62,028 bases of DNA from Streptomyces acidicola (GCF_009377235.1 NZ_VMNX01000020.1:1-62028), one strand, 5' to 3'; shown: positions 8,596-19,910, numbered from the stretch's first letter. Numbers and translations are program-made. The notes: generated by a model from the sequence alone, not told the origin.

Positions 8596-9184
8596 CGCCA
8601 CGTCCGACGTCTATCTGCTTCCCACCGTGAAGACCGCGGTCAAGCTGCTGGTCGTCGGTCACTTCGCGGTCGGCAAGACCACGTTCGTCGGTTCGCTCTC
8701 CGAGATCCGGCCGCTGCGCACCGAGGAGGTCATGACCCGGGCGGGCGCCGTGGTCGACGACCTGGCCGGTACGCGCGACAAGACGACCACCACGGTCGCC
8801 CTCGACTTCGGCCGGCTCACCCTCAGCGACCGCCTCGTGCTGTACATGTTCGGCACGCCGGGCCAGCAGCGCTTCGCCGAGCTGTGGCAGGACATGACCC
8901 GGGGTGCCCTCGGTGCGCTCGTCCTCGCCGACACCCGGAGGATCGACCAGTCCTTCGAGGTCATGGGCGTCCTGGAGGATCTGGGGCTGCCGTACGCGGT
9001 CGCCGTCAACCACTTCGACGGCGCGCCCGTGTTCGAGCTGGACGAGGTGCGCGAGGCCCTCGACCTGCTGCCGGAGACCCCGCTCGTCCGCTGCGACGCC
9101 CGCGAACAGGAGTCGTCCACGCGGGCGCTGATCGCCCTCGTCGAGTATCTGATCGGCCGCACCGGCAAACTGGAGCACGCGTGA
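8573..9184 (+). CDS. cvnD: Conservon small GTPase CvnD
   Basis: This 203-aa Ras-like/MglA-like GTPase has its P-loop GHFAVGKTT at about 29-37. Switch II is FGTPGQQRF with the Gly-Gln pair needed for hydrolysis, and the specificity motif is near NHFD (about 143-146; NKxD in classical GTPases). It starts inside the end of cvnC behind a strong GGAGGAGG site, and its stop overlaps the GTG of the P450 gene (GTGA). By analogy with other conservons it should cycle under CvnB control and signal with CvnA; the output is unknown. Confidence 0.93.
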   Translation: MGSAPASDATSDVYLLPTVKTAVKLLVVGHFAVGKTTFVGSLSEIRPLRTEEVMTRAGAVVDDLAGTRDKTTTTVALDFGRLTLSDRLVLYMFGTPGQQRFAELWQDMTRGALGALVLADTRRIDQSFEVMGVLEDLGLPYAVAVNHFDGAPVFELDEVREALDLLPETPLVRCDAREQESSTRALIALVEYLIGRTGKLEHA

Positions 9185-10557
9185 ACTCCGTCCCACCCGT
9201 ACCGCCCGTTCCGCCCCCGGGCTGCCCGGCCCACGAGCCCATGTACGGCCCCGAGTTCGCCTCCGATCCCGGCGCCGTCTACCACCGGCTGCGGAAGAAG
9301 GGGCCGACCGCGCCCGTCGAGCTCGCGCCCGGTGTGCGGGCCAGGCTCGTCACGTCGTACGCCGCCGCCCTGCACGTCCTGCGCACCCCGGAGACCTTCG
9401 CCAAGGACCCGCGCCGCTGGAACGACCTCGCCGACGGCACCGTCCCCATGGACAGCCCGGTCGTGCCGATGATGATGTACCGGCCCAACGCCCTGTTCAC
9501 CGACGGCGAGGAGCACCGGCGGCTGCGCGGCGCCATCACCGACAGCCTGGCCCGCGTCGACCCGAACACGCTGCGCGGCTATGTGGAGCGCAGCGCCGAC
9601 ACGCTCATCGACCGGTTCGCGCCGACGGGGGAGGCGGACCTGCTCGGCGAGTATGCGCAGGTCCTGCCGCTGCTCGTGTTCAACCACCTCTTCGGGTGCC
9701 CGGCGGACTACGGGGTCCGGCTGGTCGAGGGCATGTCGGGGATCTTCGACGGGGTGGACGCCGAGAAGGCCAACGAGCTGCTGACGACCACCCTCATCGA
9801 ACTGGTCGAGCTGAAGCGGGCCCGGCCCGGCCACGACGTGACGTCCTGGCTGCTGGCGCATCCGGCGGAGCTCGCGGTCGACGAGATGGTCCACAGCCTC
9901 GTCGTGCTCATGGGCGCGGGCACCGAGCCGCAGCAGAACCTGATCGCGGGCGTTCTGCGGCTGCTGCTGTCCGACGACCGGTTCGCGGGCAGCCTCTCCG
10001 GAGGCAGCATGCCGGTGGAGGACGCCCTCGACGAGATGCTGTGGACCGATCCGCCGATGGCCAACTACGCGGTGCACTACCCGAGGCACGACGTCATGTA
10101 CGAGGGCACGCTGCTCAGGGCGGGCGATCCCCTCGTCGTCAGCCTCGCCGCCGCCAACACCGACCCCGCCCTGTCCTCCGATCAGCGGGCGGGCAACCGC
10201 GCCCACCTGGCGTGGAGCGCCGGCCCGCACAAGTGCCCGGCGCAGAGCGAGGCCCGGCTGATCGCCGCGGTGGCGGTGGAGAAGCTCCTCGACCGTCTGC
10301 CGGACATCGAACTGGCCGTGCCGGTCGATGAGCTGGAGTGGCGTCCCGGCCCCTTCCACCGGGCGCTCGCCGCACTGCCGGTGACGTTCCCGCCGACCGC
10401 CGTCACCGCACCGGCCGCGGACGCGGCGCCGGCACCCCGGAGCGGGCCGGCGGCGGGCCCGTACAGCCCGAGCGCGCAGTACGCACTCCCCACGGCCGAG
10501 CCCGGCCGCCCGAAGAGCGGCTGGGCCCGACTGCTGGCGTGGTGGCGCGGGGAGTGA
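9181..10557 (+). CDS. cvnE: Conservon cytochrome P450 CvnE, CYP157-like, lacking EXXR
   Basis: This 458-aa P450 keeps the haem-thiolate Cys352 in WSAGPHKCPAQ, a diverged form of FGxGxHxCxG, and an I-helix GAGTEPQQ in place of AGxET/T. The K-helix EXXR, otherwise nearly universal, reads E285-M-L-W288, so the Arg is Trp. Loss of EXXR is a published property of the Streptomyces CYP157 family, which occurs in conservons. A Pro/Ala-rich tail follows from about residue 400. It is co-translated with cvnD through a GTGA overlap. The substrate is unknown, and a regulatory or redox-sensing role within the conservon is as likely as catalysis. Confidence 0.9.
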   Translation: MNSVPPVPPVPPPGCPAHEPMYGPEFASDPGAVYHRLRKKGPTAPVELAPGVRARLVTSYAAALHVLRTPETFAKDPRRWNDLADGTVPMDSPVVPMMMYRPNALFTDGEEHRRLRGAITDSLARVDPNTLRGYVERSADTLIDRFAPTGEADLLGEYAQVLPLLVFNHLFGCPADYGVRLVEGMSGIFDGVDAEKANELLTTTLIELVELKRARPGHDVTSWLLAHPAELAVDEMVHSLVVLMGAGTEPQQNLIAGVLRLLLSDDRFAGSLSGGSMPVEDALDEMLWTDPPMANYAVHYPRHDVMYEGTLLRAGDPLVVSLAAANTDPALSSDQRAGNRAHLAWSAGPHKCPAQSEARLIAAVAVEKLLDRLPDIELAVPVDELEWRPGPFHRALAALPVTFPPTAVTAPAADAAPAPRSGPAAGPYSPSAQYALPTAEPGRPKSGWARLLAWWRGE

Positions 10558-10578
10558 CCTCTCCCACGGCCGTCGCCG

Positions 10579-11823
10579 TCAGCCGAGGCGTACCGGCAGG
10601 CGGCGGTGACCGTTGGAGATGAAGGACTCCACGTGGCCCAACTCCTCTTTCTCGGCGGCGAGTTCGAGGGAGGGGAAGCGCTCGAACAGGGCCGGCAGGG
10701 CGACCATGGCCTCCATACGGCCCAGCGGTGCGCCCAGGCAGTGGTGGACGCCGTACCCGAAGGCCAGGTGCTCCTTGTCGGCCCGGGTGACGTCGAAGGC
10801 GTCCGCGTCCGCACCGTGCAGCTCGGGGTGGCGGCCGGCGGCGGCGTAGGCGGCCAGGATCGGTTCGCCCTTGCGGATCACCGTCCCCTCGGGGCCGCCG
10901 AGTTCACCGAGGTCGATGTCCTCCACGGCGTACCGCAGCGGCAGGCTGGCGACGGGGGCGTCGCGGCGCAGCGTCTCCTCCACCACGTCGTCCCAGGAGG
11001 CCCGGCCCGACGTCACGTGCGCGAGCTGCTCGGGGTGGGTGAGCAGGGAGTGGATCGCGTTGTCGAGGAGGTTGACCGTGGTCTCGTGCCCGGCGCTGAT
11101 CATCAGCACCAGCGTGTCCAGCAGCTCCTGCTCGCTGAGCCGGGTGTCGCCCTCCTCGTCGCGGGCCGTGATCAGTCCGGTGGTGAGGTCGTCGCCGGGT
11201 GACTGCCGTTTGGCGGCGACGAGTTCGCCCAGCACGGCGTACAGCCGCTCGTAGGCGGCGGTCATCTCGCCCGGTTCGGCGGAGGTGTCGAAGATGCGGT
11301 CCACCAGCTTCCGCAGCTCTGCGCTGTTCTCCTCGGGCAGGCCGAACAGCTCGCTGATCACCCGGATCGGCAGCGGGTAGCACAACGCCTCGCGCAGATC
11401 GACGGGCTCGGAGCCGGTCCCGGCCTTCTCGATGTCGTCGAGGAGTTCCCTGGTGATCGCCTCGATGCGGGGCTTGAGCGCGGCCGTACGGCGTGCGGTG
11501 AAGGCCTTGGACACGAGGGTGCGCAGGCGTTTGTGGTCGCCGCCGTACGCGGTGAACATGTTGTGCACGGCGACCCAGGTGAACAGCGGCCAGTCCGGGG
11601 TGATATGGCCGTCGATGAACCGGGGCCAGTGCTGTCGCGCGTCCTTGGACACCCTCGGATCGGTGAGCAGCCGCTTCAGCAGGTCGGGGCTGCTGACCGC
11701 CCATGCCTCGACCTCGCCGGGGAGCTCGACGCGGGTCAGCGGGCCCCTCGCGCGTATTCGGGAGGCTTCGCCGTGGATGTCACGGCCGGTCGCGTCTATC
11801 AGTAAGGGGGTTGGGTGTCCCAT
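10579..11823 (-). CDS. Cytochrome P450, CYP154-like
   Basis: This 414-aa soluble class I P450 has all canonical motifs: I-helix AGHETT (244-249), K-helix E283-T-L-R286, and haem loop [10 protein letters not shown] with Cys362. The N-terminal part ([21 protein letters not shown]) resembles CYP154, a family often paired with CYP157 next to conservons. Here it converges on the CYP157-like gene with 21 bp between stops, not in tandem. The ATG at 11823 was chosen from GGGAGG five bases upstream. The substrate is unknown; characterised CYP154s act on steroids and macrolide-like molecules. Electrons must come from ferredoxin and reductase encoded elsewhere. A strong inverted repeat lies about 90 bp upstream. 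Confidence 0.9.
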   Translation of the reverse strand: MGHPTPLLIDATGRDIHGEASRIRARGPLTRVELPGEVEAWAVSSPDLLKRLLTDPRVSKDARQHWPRFIDGHITPDWPLFTWVAVHNMFTAYGGDHKRLRTLVSKAFTARRTAALKPRIEAITRELLDDIEKAGTGSEPVDLREALCYPLPIRVISELFGLPEENSAELRKLVDRIFDTSAEPGEMTAAYERLYAVLGELVAAKRQSPGDDLTTGLITARDEEGDTRLSEQELLDTLVLMISAGHETTVNLLDNAIHSLLTHPEQLAHVTSGRASWDDVVEETLRRDAPVASLPLRYAVEDIDLGELGGPEGTVIRKGEPILAAYAAAGRHPELHGADADAFDVTRADKEHLAFGYGVHHCLGAPLGRMEAMVALPALFERFPSLELAAEKEELGHVESFISNGHRRLPVRLG

Positions 11824-11910
11824 GGGGGCCTCCCGGGCAGTCGAACCATCCGTACGGCCCGTCACCCTACGCCACAGTAGTTTCGCCGAGGAGGGCATCT
11901 GTGAGCGCTG

Positions 11911-11933
11911 CGCACGGAAGGAACTTCCGTGCG
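11911..11933. promoter_or_regulatory. Perfect inverted repeat CGCACGGAAG-N3-CTTCCGTGCG, candidate operator
   Basis: Ten-base perfect arms are separated by GAA. The repeat lies between the divergent CYP154-like gene (start 11823) and the small gene at 12024, about 90 bp from each. Its size and symmetry fit a dimeric repressor site. No repressor gene is adjacent; the nearest regulator is the AraC gene six kb away. Confidence 0.5.
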
Positions 11934-12023
11934 CGCGCCGACAACTCCCGTGCGCGCCGCGACAAGCCGACGGCCCCACGTGCTCGTTACGCTCGAAGAA
12001 CCCTCAGTAAGGCCGGTGACGAG

Positions 12024-12416
12024 ATGACAGTCCGCAGGGTTCCGCGATGGATGTCCACCCATGGCGCCGAGGTGCGCACCCTGGCCGCCGGCTGCTGGTG
12101 GGACGCGGTGCGTGTGCCGTTCGCGCCGGGTGTCCGGGCGCTCGGTGTCCTCGGCGACGATACCGGCGCGGTCATCAGGGACGGTTACGGCGACATCCTG
12201 TACTGGCTGGTCCCGCCCGGTGAGGCGGCCGACTGGCGGCTCCCGGAGGTCCAGGTGCTGGGCCACGGCAGCCACGTCGCCGTCCCGCCCCCGCGCCGCA
12301 CGAAGGGCCCCGGCCTGTACTGGCACGTCCCGGTGGCGTACGGCCGCGAGTGCACGGACGCGACCCACCTCCACGAGGCGCTGTCGGCGGCCCTCACGGC
12401 CCGGCCCGCGCTCTGA
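12024..12416 (+). CDS. Small conserved actinomycete protein of unknown function
   Basis: The 130-aa protein has no signal peptide or membrane helix. It reads like a compact family found in Streptomyces, with WWDAVRVP near the start, GAVIRDGYGDILYWLVPPG in the middle, a VAVPPPRRTKGPGLYWHVP segment and a helical LHEALSAAL end. No enzymatic motif can be named. Some similarity to the small accessory domains seen with DNA primase/polymerase-like proteins is possible but not established. The start ATG has only a weak GGTGACGAG upstream. It is divergent from the CYP154-like gene. Confidence 0.6.
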   Translation: MTVRRVPRWMSTHGAEVRTLAAGCWWDAVRVPFAPGVRALGVLGDDTGAVIRDGYGDILYWLVPPGEAADWRLPEVQVLGHGSHVAVPPPRRTKGPGLYWHVPVAYGRECTDATHLHEALSAALTARPAL

Positions 12417-12447
12417 CATCCCGCTCCGGCCGGACCTGAGGCCGGTT

Positions 12448-12852
12448 CTACGGGGTGGCGGCGGGGGACGCCTGGTCGCGGTGGCGGCGCAGCTGGTGGC
12501 GCTTCTTGCGGGGTTCCTGGTCCGGGAGCCAGCCGAAGGCCAGCACGCTGCCGGTCACGCCGAGCACCAGCCCGATGAGGAACCCTCCGATGTTGGAGGT
12601 GAGCCAGGTGCCGACCGAGAGCAGCACACCGATGATCGAGTAGAACAGCCGCTGCGCCGGGTTGAACATGATCAGCAGCCCGCAGACGATCATTACGCCG
12701 GGTATCAGGTACCCGGCGAGTCCCTGCATGCCGATGTGCAGGATGACCGGGAGGGGTGCCTTCATGGTCACCAGGATCTCCGCGCCGCCCAGGGCGAGCA
12801 GCAGCCCGCCCACGAAGGGCCGCTGCCCCCTCCACTCGTGGAAGCGGTTCAC
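12448..12852 (-). CDS. DUF6114 membrane protein
   Basis: This 134-aa integral membrane protein has about four hydrophobic segments (about 10-30, 35-60, 65-85 and 90-110) and a basic, disordered C-terminus (PRKKRHQLRRHRDQ). It matches the DUF6114 pattern, beginning with FHEWRGQRPFVGG. The GTG start overlaps the TGA of the upstream DUF6230 gene, and these two families are typically found as such a pair in Streptomyces. The function is unknown; the pair may form a membrane/surface complex. The downstream gene is convergent. Confidence 0.85.
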   Translation of the reverse strand: MNRFHEWRGQRPFVGGLLLALGGAEILVTMKAPLPVILHIGMQGLAGYLIPGVMIVCGLLIMFNPAQRLFYSIIGVLLSVGTWLTSNIGGFLIGLVLGVTGSVLAFGWLPDQEPRKKRHQLRRHRDQASPAATP

Positions 12853-13502
12853 TGGGGGCAGCCCTTGTCGCCGAACCACATGCGCAGGTCGGGCAGCTTG
12901 AAGACGGCGGCGGTGGCGGCGTAGTTGTGCTGGTACAGGTCGGTGATGACGACCTTTTCCGCCTGCTGGCCGTAGACGCCCTTGGGGCCCTTCTGGTCGA
13001 CCTTGTCGAAGGTGCTGGAGTCGCGGCCGATCTCGATGTTGTTGAACGCGGCGTCGCCCTTGATCTCGTCGGAGTCGATGGCGAGGTTCTTCACGCTCAC
13101 GGGCGTGGACCCGCCGCCGGCGGTGAGGACGAGCTTGATGCCGCCGAGGTCGACGCTCTGGCAGAGGTTGTTCAGCTTGCCGTTCTTCACGACCGAGGTG
13201 ACGACGAGGACCTGGCCGCCGGTGTCGCCCTGGTTGGGGCTGTCCGGGATCATCTCGTCCAGCGAGCCGTACTGCGCGAAGCCCTGGCCTTCGAGTTTGT
13301 CGGCGGTGACCACGAACGGCATGCCGGAGATGGCGAACTGGACCCCGAGGGCGCCCTCGGCGGTGAGGATCATCAGTGCCGCGGTGAGCGCCGTGGCCGG
13401 CACCGCCATCACGGCGGCGCGGCGCATGCGGACCCGCCCGCGCCTCTCCGGTCTGACGGGGGTGGAGTCGTTGGACGCCGTGGCGTCCGCGGGTGAGGCC
13501 AT
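12849..13502 (-). CDS. DUF6230 exported/membrane-anchored protein
   Basis: This 217-aa protein has a basic N-terminus (RPERRGRVRMRR), a single hydrophobic segment (about 30-52) and an extracellular beta-rich domain. The domain starts with GVQFAISGMPFVVTADKLEG and ends in LPDLRMWFGDKGCPQ, the typical DUF6230 termini. Two Cys (in NNLCQSV and KGCPQ) could form a disulphide. It is co-translated with the DUF6114 gene. The start ATG has GGGAGC nine bases upstream. The role is unknown. Confidence 0.87.
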   Translation of the reverse strand: MASPADATASNDSTPVRPERRGRVRMRRAAVMAVPATALTAALMILTAEGALGVQFAISGMPFVVTADKLEGQGFAQYGSLDEMIPDSPNQGDTGGQVLVVTSVVKNGKLNNLCQSVDLGGIKLVLTAGGGSTPVSVKNLAIDSDEIKGDAAFNNIEIGRDSSTFDKVDQKGPKGVYGQQAEKVVITDLYQHNYAATAAVFKLPDLRMWFGDKGCPQ

Positions 13503-13589
13503 GTCTGCTCCCTGGGCACTGTCAACGCGATAGGCGGGAAATCAAACGGCACGTTGTCCTGGCGCGGACAGCGGTTGCGGCGCTTGATT

Positions 13590-13605
13590 GCTACGCCGCA
13601 GTAGC
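13590..13605. promoter_or_regulatory. Dyad GCTAC-N6-GTAGC upstream of DUF6230
   Basis: Perfect 5-bp arms with a 6-bp spacer lie about 90 bp upstream of the DUF6230 start. It is a candidate operator. Confidence 0.3.
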
Positions 13606-13656
13606 CGACCAGGAAGTTACCCGTGGTTACATTCAAGGGTCAAGAGAGTTGTGGCA

Positions 13657-13737
13657 AAGAGATGTTGGTTGTGCCCTACTTGTGAAGAGGGGGAACGCTC
13701 TCACCTCGGGCTTTTCGTCTTGCATTCAACATCTCTT
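13657..13737. repeat. Spaced inverted repeat AAGAGATGTTG / CAACATCTCTT
   Basis: The 11-bp arms at 13657-13667 and 13727-13737 are perfectly complementary, 59 bp apart, in an AT-richer stretch. A transcript would fold into a long stem-loop, or the arms could be paired protein sites. Confidence 0.45.
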
Positions 13738-13758
13738 GGTGTAGGTGATCTTGACGGT

Positions 13759-13791
13759 GTGTCAGTGACGCGTCAGTGATGCGTCAGCGAG
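13759..13791. repeat. Three 11-bp direct repeats (GYGTCAGYGAN type)
   Basis: Units 13759-13769, 13770-13780 and 13781-13791 differ at one to four positions. Spacing of one helical turn suggests cooperative binding of a regulator upstream of one of the two divergent genes. Confidence 0.45.
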
Positions 13792-13854
13792 ATTCGCGTG
13801 ACGTTCCATCAACTTGCTTGCAGCGCCTTGACGTTGGCTCTTCGGCAGGTCTAG

Positions 13855-14718
<864 letters not shown>

Positions 14719-14746
14719 GTCTCCGGACAAGGGCCTCGGATCAGCT

Positions 14747-14772
14747 CTTCCGGTCAGGTCTTCCGGTCAGGT
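14747..14772. repeat. 13-bp tandem duplication
   Basis: Two adjacent copies of CTTCCGGTCAGGT lie between convergent stop codons. No hairpin is evident, so this is probably just slippage or duplication. Confidence 0.5.
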
Positions 14773-14784
14773 CCCCGGATCGGG

Positions 14785-15774
14785 TCACCGCCCCCTGAGC
14801 CGGCGTGACACGAGGGCGGCGCCCGCGGCGAGCACCAGCGCCGCGGCGCCGCCTCCCGCGATCAGCGACATCGACGGGCGCGACTCGCGCGTCGCGGACG
14901 TCACCGGGCTGCCCGGAGCCTCCGTCCCGTCCGCGGAACCCGAGCGGTCCTCCGTCCCGGCCACGCCCGCGCCGTCCTCCGTCCCGGCCACGGAACCCGC
15001 GCCCTCCTCCCGCCCGTCCGCGGCGTCTCCGGCCTCCGCGGCGCCGGTGGCGCTCGTCGCGTCCTTGCCGCCCTCGGCGGAGTCCCCACTCCCGCCTTTC
15101 GGGAAATCCACGTCCGAGCACGAGTAGTACGTGTCCACCGTGCTGGTGTTCTGCCAGATCGTGTACAGCACATGGTGCCCGGACCGGTCGTACGGCAGCT
15201 TCGCCGAGAAGCGGTACGAACCCTCCGTCAGCGGCGGGTCCGTGATCTCGGCGAACGGCTTCGCGGGCAGGTCGGACCAGGTGAGCGGCTTGCCGGGGTC
15301 GTACCCGGGCTTCGTCAGGTACAGCTTGAAGGTCCCGGTGTGCGGGATCGTCGAGCGATAGCGGAGGTCCAGTTCCGCGCCGGGGGAGAGGCGGGTCGAG
15401 GGCCAGTCCGCGCGGGCCAGGTCGAGGCCCTTGTAGGCGGGCAGGCCCCCGCTGCACAGCTTCCCGTCCGGGATCAGCTGCCGGTCACGGCCGTTCACGC
15501 CCGCCACCCGGAGGTTGTCCCAGGCCGTGAACGGCGCCCCGTTCGCGGCCACGGCCGCCTCGCACGCGGCGGACCGCGCCCGCTGCCCGCCCTCCGGCGA
15601 GCACGCCGACACCCGGCTCACCGGGTCCGTCGGCGCGCCGTGCGCCCCGGCCGGAGCGGCGGCCCACGTCATGAGCAGCAGCGGTGCGGTGACAGTGAGA
15701 GCGGCCGTGAGCGCGGCACGGCTCGCGGTGGGGCGGTGCGGGGAGTTCGTGCGAATCCGATGTGTCCGGTCCAT
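14785..15774 (-). CDS. Lytic polysaccharide monooxygenase (AA10), C-terminally anchored
   Basis: This 329-aa secreted AA10 enzyme oxidatively cleaves chitin or cellulose. The signal peptide ends at GA so that His45 (AHGAPTDP) becomes the mature N-terminus, the first ligand of the copper histidine brace. The second ligand is His201 in SGHHVLYTIWQ. The catalytic domain ends near residue 222 (YYSCSDVDF). A Gly/Ser/Glu/Asp/Ala-rich linker (about 227-300) and a C-terminal hydrophobic helix with RRLRGR follow, so the enzyme would remain attached to the membrane. This differs from the usual free or CBM-carrying form. There is no LPXTG. The ATG has GAGGAGGG eight bases upstream. It is divergent from the subtilisin gene. 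Confidence 0.9.
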   Translation of the reverse strand: MDRTHRIRTNSPHRPTASRAALTAALTVTAPLLLMTWAAAPAGAHGAPTDPVSRVSACSPEGGQRARSAACEAAVAANGAPFTAWDNLRVAGVNGRDRQLIPDGKLCSGGLPAYKGLDLARADWPSTRLSPGAELDLRYRSTIPHTGTFKLYLTKPGYDPGKPLTWSDLPAKPFAEITDPPLTEGSYRFSAKLPYDRSGHHVLYTIWQNTSTVDTYYSCSDVDFPKGGSGDSAEGGKDATSATGAAEAGDAADGREEGAGSVAGTEDGAGVAGTEDRSGSADGTEAPGSPVTSATRESRPSMSLIAGGGAAALVLAAGAALVSRRLRGR

Positions 15775-16196
15775 CCGGTGGACCCTCCTCGGCCGTCGAC
15801 GGGAGCGGTGCACCGGCCCGTCTGCCGAAGGGACGGTGCACCGACTCGTACGAGCCACCGGACGTGTCCGTTCAACGCCGGTCGCAGGCGGCGCGCATCG
15901 GCGCGCACCTGCCCGCGACTAGGGGCCGGAACCCGCACCAAAGGGGACCCAACCGGCCCAAGTGGCAGGCAGTGAGGGTGAGTTCCCTGTCCGGTCGAGG
16001 GTTTTCCCCGTATTCACCTGACCTGGGCGATGCCTATCGTTCCAGCCACAGCCGACCCACAAGTAACCCCGAAGGTCGGCTCGCGCCAGGCCGGCCCCCA
16101 GCGCCGCTCCTTTCTCTTCCCCCCTGTCACTTCGACGATGAAGCGACTCCCCCGCCGCTCCGCAACTGCCCGGAGCCGGCCAAGAAAGGCAAGCCC
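15775..16196. other. Divergent intergenic region LPMO / subtilisin
   Basis: 422 bp holding both promoters. No additional gene or outstanding repeat was recognised. Confidence 0.5.
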
Positions 16197-18017
<1,821 letters not shown>

Positions 18018-18112
18018 GCCGGACCTTCTGAGCCGACTGGTCCACCCCGGGTCCCGCTGACCGGCAGGACCCTCTGACCAGGAGCTTTCCGACCGCCACC
18101 CCCCACGCGAAG

Positions 18113-18146
18113 CGGCCGGCCGATGCGAGCGGGCACCGGCCGGCCG
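18113..18146 (+). terminator. GC-rich hairpin after the subtilisin gene
   Basis: CGGCCGGCCG occurs at 18113-18122 and 18137-18146 and can pair across a 14-nt loop, followed by TTAG. It lies 96 bp after the subtilisin stop and 14 bp before the next ATG. Confidence 0.55.
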
Positions 18147-18159
18147 TTAGCGTAGGCGC

Positions 18160-18735
18160 ATGGAGAGTGTGGGGGCCGAAGAGCCCGCCCGAGCGAACTG
18201 TCCCGGCTGCGGTGGAGCCGAGGTCCGTACCGTCCAGGAGACCTGCGCCGACCCGGCGTCCGTGCACGACGGTCTGTCCGACCGGCTGGCGAGCGGGCCG
18301 GGCGTGGCGTCCCGCGGCGACTCCTGGCTGCATTTCGTCGAGGGCGCGCTGATGACCGGCGTGTGCGCCGGCCTCGCGTACAGCGGAGTGCAGGACGACA
18401 AGCCGCTCTACACGATCGGCGGTTCGCTGCTTGCGGTGCTGCTGCTCATCGGCACGGTCGTCGTGATCCGCGGGGAGGCGCGGGAGCGCCGCGTCGTGGC
18501 GGCGGGTCGGGCGCGCGCCGAGGAGCTGTCGCGCTCGGCGTCCTACTGCTCCGGCTGTGCGTCGGTGTTCTACGCTGACGGCACCCCCTGGCAGGGGGTC
18601 CTGACCCCCGAGCAGTATCAGAAGTACGTGTGGACCGAGGCCGGTTACGGCACGCGGCTCGATGCCCGGGCCACGGAGGTGGCCCTGCCACCCGGCATCC
18701 CGGTCCGCCAGGGAGGAGCCCCCGACCATGCCTGA
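18160..18735 (+). CDS. Zinc-ribbon membrane protein of unknown function
   Basis: The 191-aa protein has a Cys pair near the N-terminus (CPGCGG, about 14-19), two hydrophobic segments (about 60-75 and 84-102) and a second Cys pair after them (YCSGCASVFY, about 130-139). The two CxxC motifs could form one zinc ribbon if both tails face the cytoplasm. No catalytic motif is seen. Its stop lies inside the start region of the DUF89 gene (8-base overlap), so the two are co-expressed. The start has only a weak TAGG upstream. Confidence 0.65.
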   Translation: MESVGAEEPARANCPGCGGAEVRTVQETCADPASVHDGLSDRLASGPGVASRGDSWLHFVEGALMTGVCAGLAYSGVQDDKPLYTIGGSLLAVLLLIGTVVVIRGEARERRVVAAGRARAEELSRSASYCSGCASVFYADGTPWQGVLTPEQYQKYVWTEAGYGTRLDARATEVALPPGIPVRQGGAPDHA

Positions 18736-19861
18736 CGCCCCTGTCATCCACAGCGCCGATCCGTCCTCCTTTCCGCACAGCGTGCTGGCCGAACGCCACC
18801 CCGCGCTCATCCGCAAGGTACGGGACGCGTTCCCGTACGGCCCCGAACAGCACCGGGCGCTGGACGCGCTGCTGAAGAGCGCGGTCGACGGCGCGATCGA
18901 GCCCCTGGACGGTGACGCCTGGTGGGAGGCGTGGGGCGTGGAGGAGTACGTCGGCCGGTCCTGGTTCGAGGTGCCGTTCCTGTGGTCGGAGAGCTATTTC
19001 TACCGCAGACTGCTGCACGCCGTCGGCTACTTCGGCCCCGGCCCCTGGCAGGGCGTCGATCCGTTCCGCCCGTTCAAGCTCGCCGAGCTCGACACCCCGC
19101 AGGCCGCCGAGGAGATCGCCGCGCTCGACCGGCTGGACGGCCTGCCCGTCGAGGAGCAACTCCAGGCCCTGCTCCACGGCTCGCTGTGGGGCAACCGCGC
19201 GGACCTCGGCTTCCGCATCCAGGCGGGCGACGAGAAGTCCGCCACCCCCGAACTCGTCGCGGACGACAGCGAGTCGCTCTGGCCGCTGCTGACCGGGGGC
19301 ACGCTGGTCGTCGTCGCCGACAACGCCGGCCGCGAACTCATCCCCGACCTGCTCCTCGCCGACCGTCTCCTCCGGCACGACCGCATCGAGCGGGCCGTAC
19401 TGCACCTCAAGCCGTACCCGTACTACGTCTCGGACGCCACGACCGCCGACCTCGTCGACGCCGTACGCCACCTGGTGGCCGCCGAAGCGCCCGTCGGCCG
19501 GAGCCTGTGGTCCGCCCTGGGCGACGGCCGCCTCACCCTCCGGGCGCACCCCTTCTCGTGCGGCCCGCTGCCGTACGCGGACATGCCGGACGATCTCCGC
19601 GCGGAGTTCGCGGCGGCGGACCTCACGATCATGAAGGGTGACCTCAACTACCGTCGTCTCGTGGGCGACCGCCTGTGGCCGCCGACCACCCCGTTCGCGA
19701 CGCCGACGGCGTACTTCCCCGGCCCGGTGGCGGCCCTGCGCACCCTCAAGTCGGATGTGATCGCCGGGCTCGACGCGCGCACGGAGCCGGCCCTCGTCGC
19801 CGCGGAGGGACAGGGGTGGCGGACGAGCGGCGCGCACGCGCTGATCCAGGTGAGGCCCTGA
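18728..19861 (+). CDS. DUF89 / ARMT1-like damage-control phosphatase family protein
   Basis: This 377-aa protein of the DUF89 family comprises metal-dependent phosphatases acting on damaged phosphometabolites. Recognisable blocks are WFEVPFLWSESYFYRRLL, the GNRADLGF segment, VVVADNAGRELIPDLL (metal-binding Asp-Asn) and MKGDLNYRRLVGD near the C-terminus. The length fits the ARMT1-like branch. The start has GGGAGGAG nine bases upstream and overlaps the zinc-ribbon gene. The natural substrate cannot be read from sequence. Confidence 0.88.
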   Translation: MPDAPVIHSADPSSFPHSVLAERHPALIRKVRDAFPYGPEQHRALDALLKSAVDGAIEPLDGDAWWEAWGVEEYVGRSWFEVPFLWSESYFYRRLLHAVGYFGPGPWQGVDPFRPFKLAELDTPQAAEEIAALDRLDGLPVEEQLQALLHGSLWGNRADLGFRIQAGDEKSATPELVADDSESLWPLLTGGTLVVVADNAGRELIPDLLLADRLLRHDRIERAVLHLKPYPYYVSDATTADLVDAVRHLVAAEAPVGRSLWSALGDGRLTLRAHPFSCGPLPYADMPDDLRAEFAAADLTIMKGDLNYRRLVGDRLWPPTTPFATPTAYFPGPVAALRTLKSDVIAGLDARTEPALVAAEGQGWRTSGAHALIQVRP

Positions 19862-19910
19862 GGGTACGTCCCTGAAAAGGGGCGTGGGGTGCTCGGCGTG
19901 CCCGGCGTGC

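Noticed and set aside
13493..13744. Small plus-strand open frame in the DUF6230 upstream region
   Set aside because: Lower GC with poor codon bias, no ribosome site, overlaps dyads that look regulatory.
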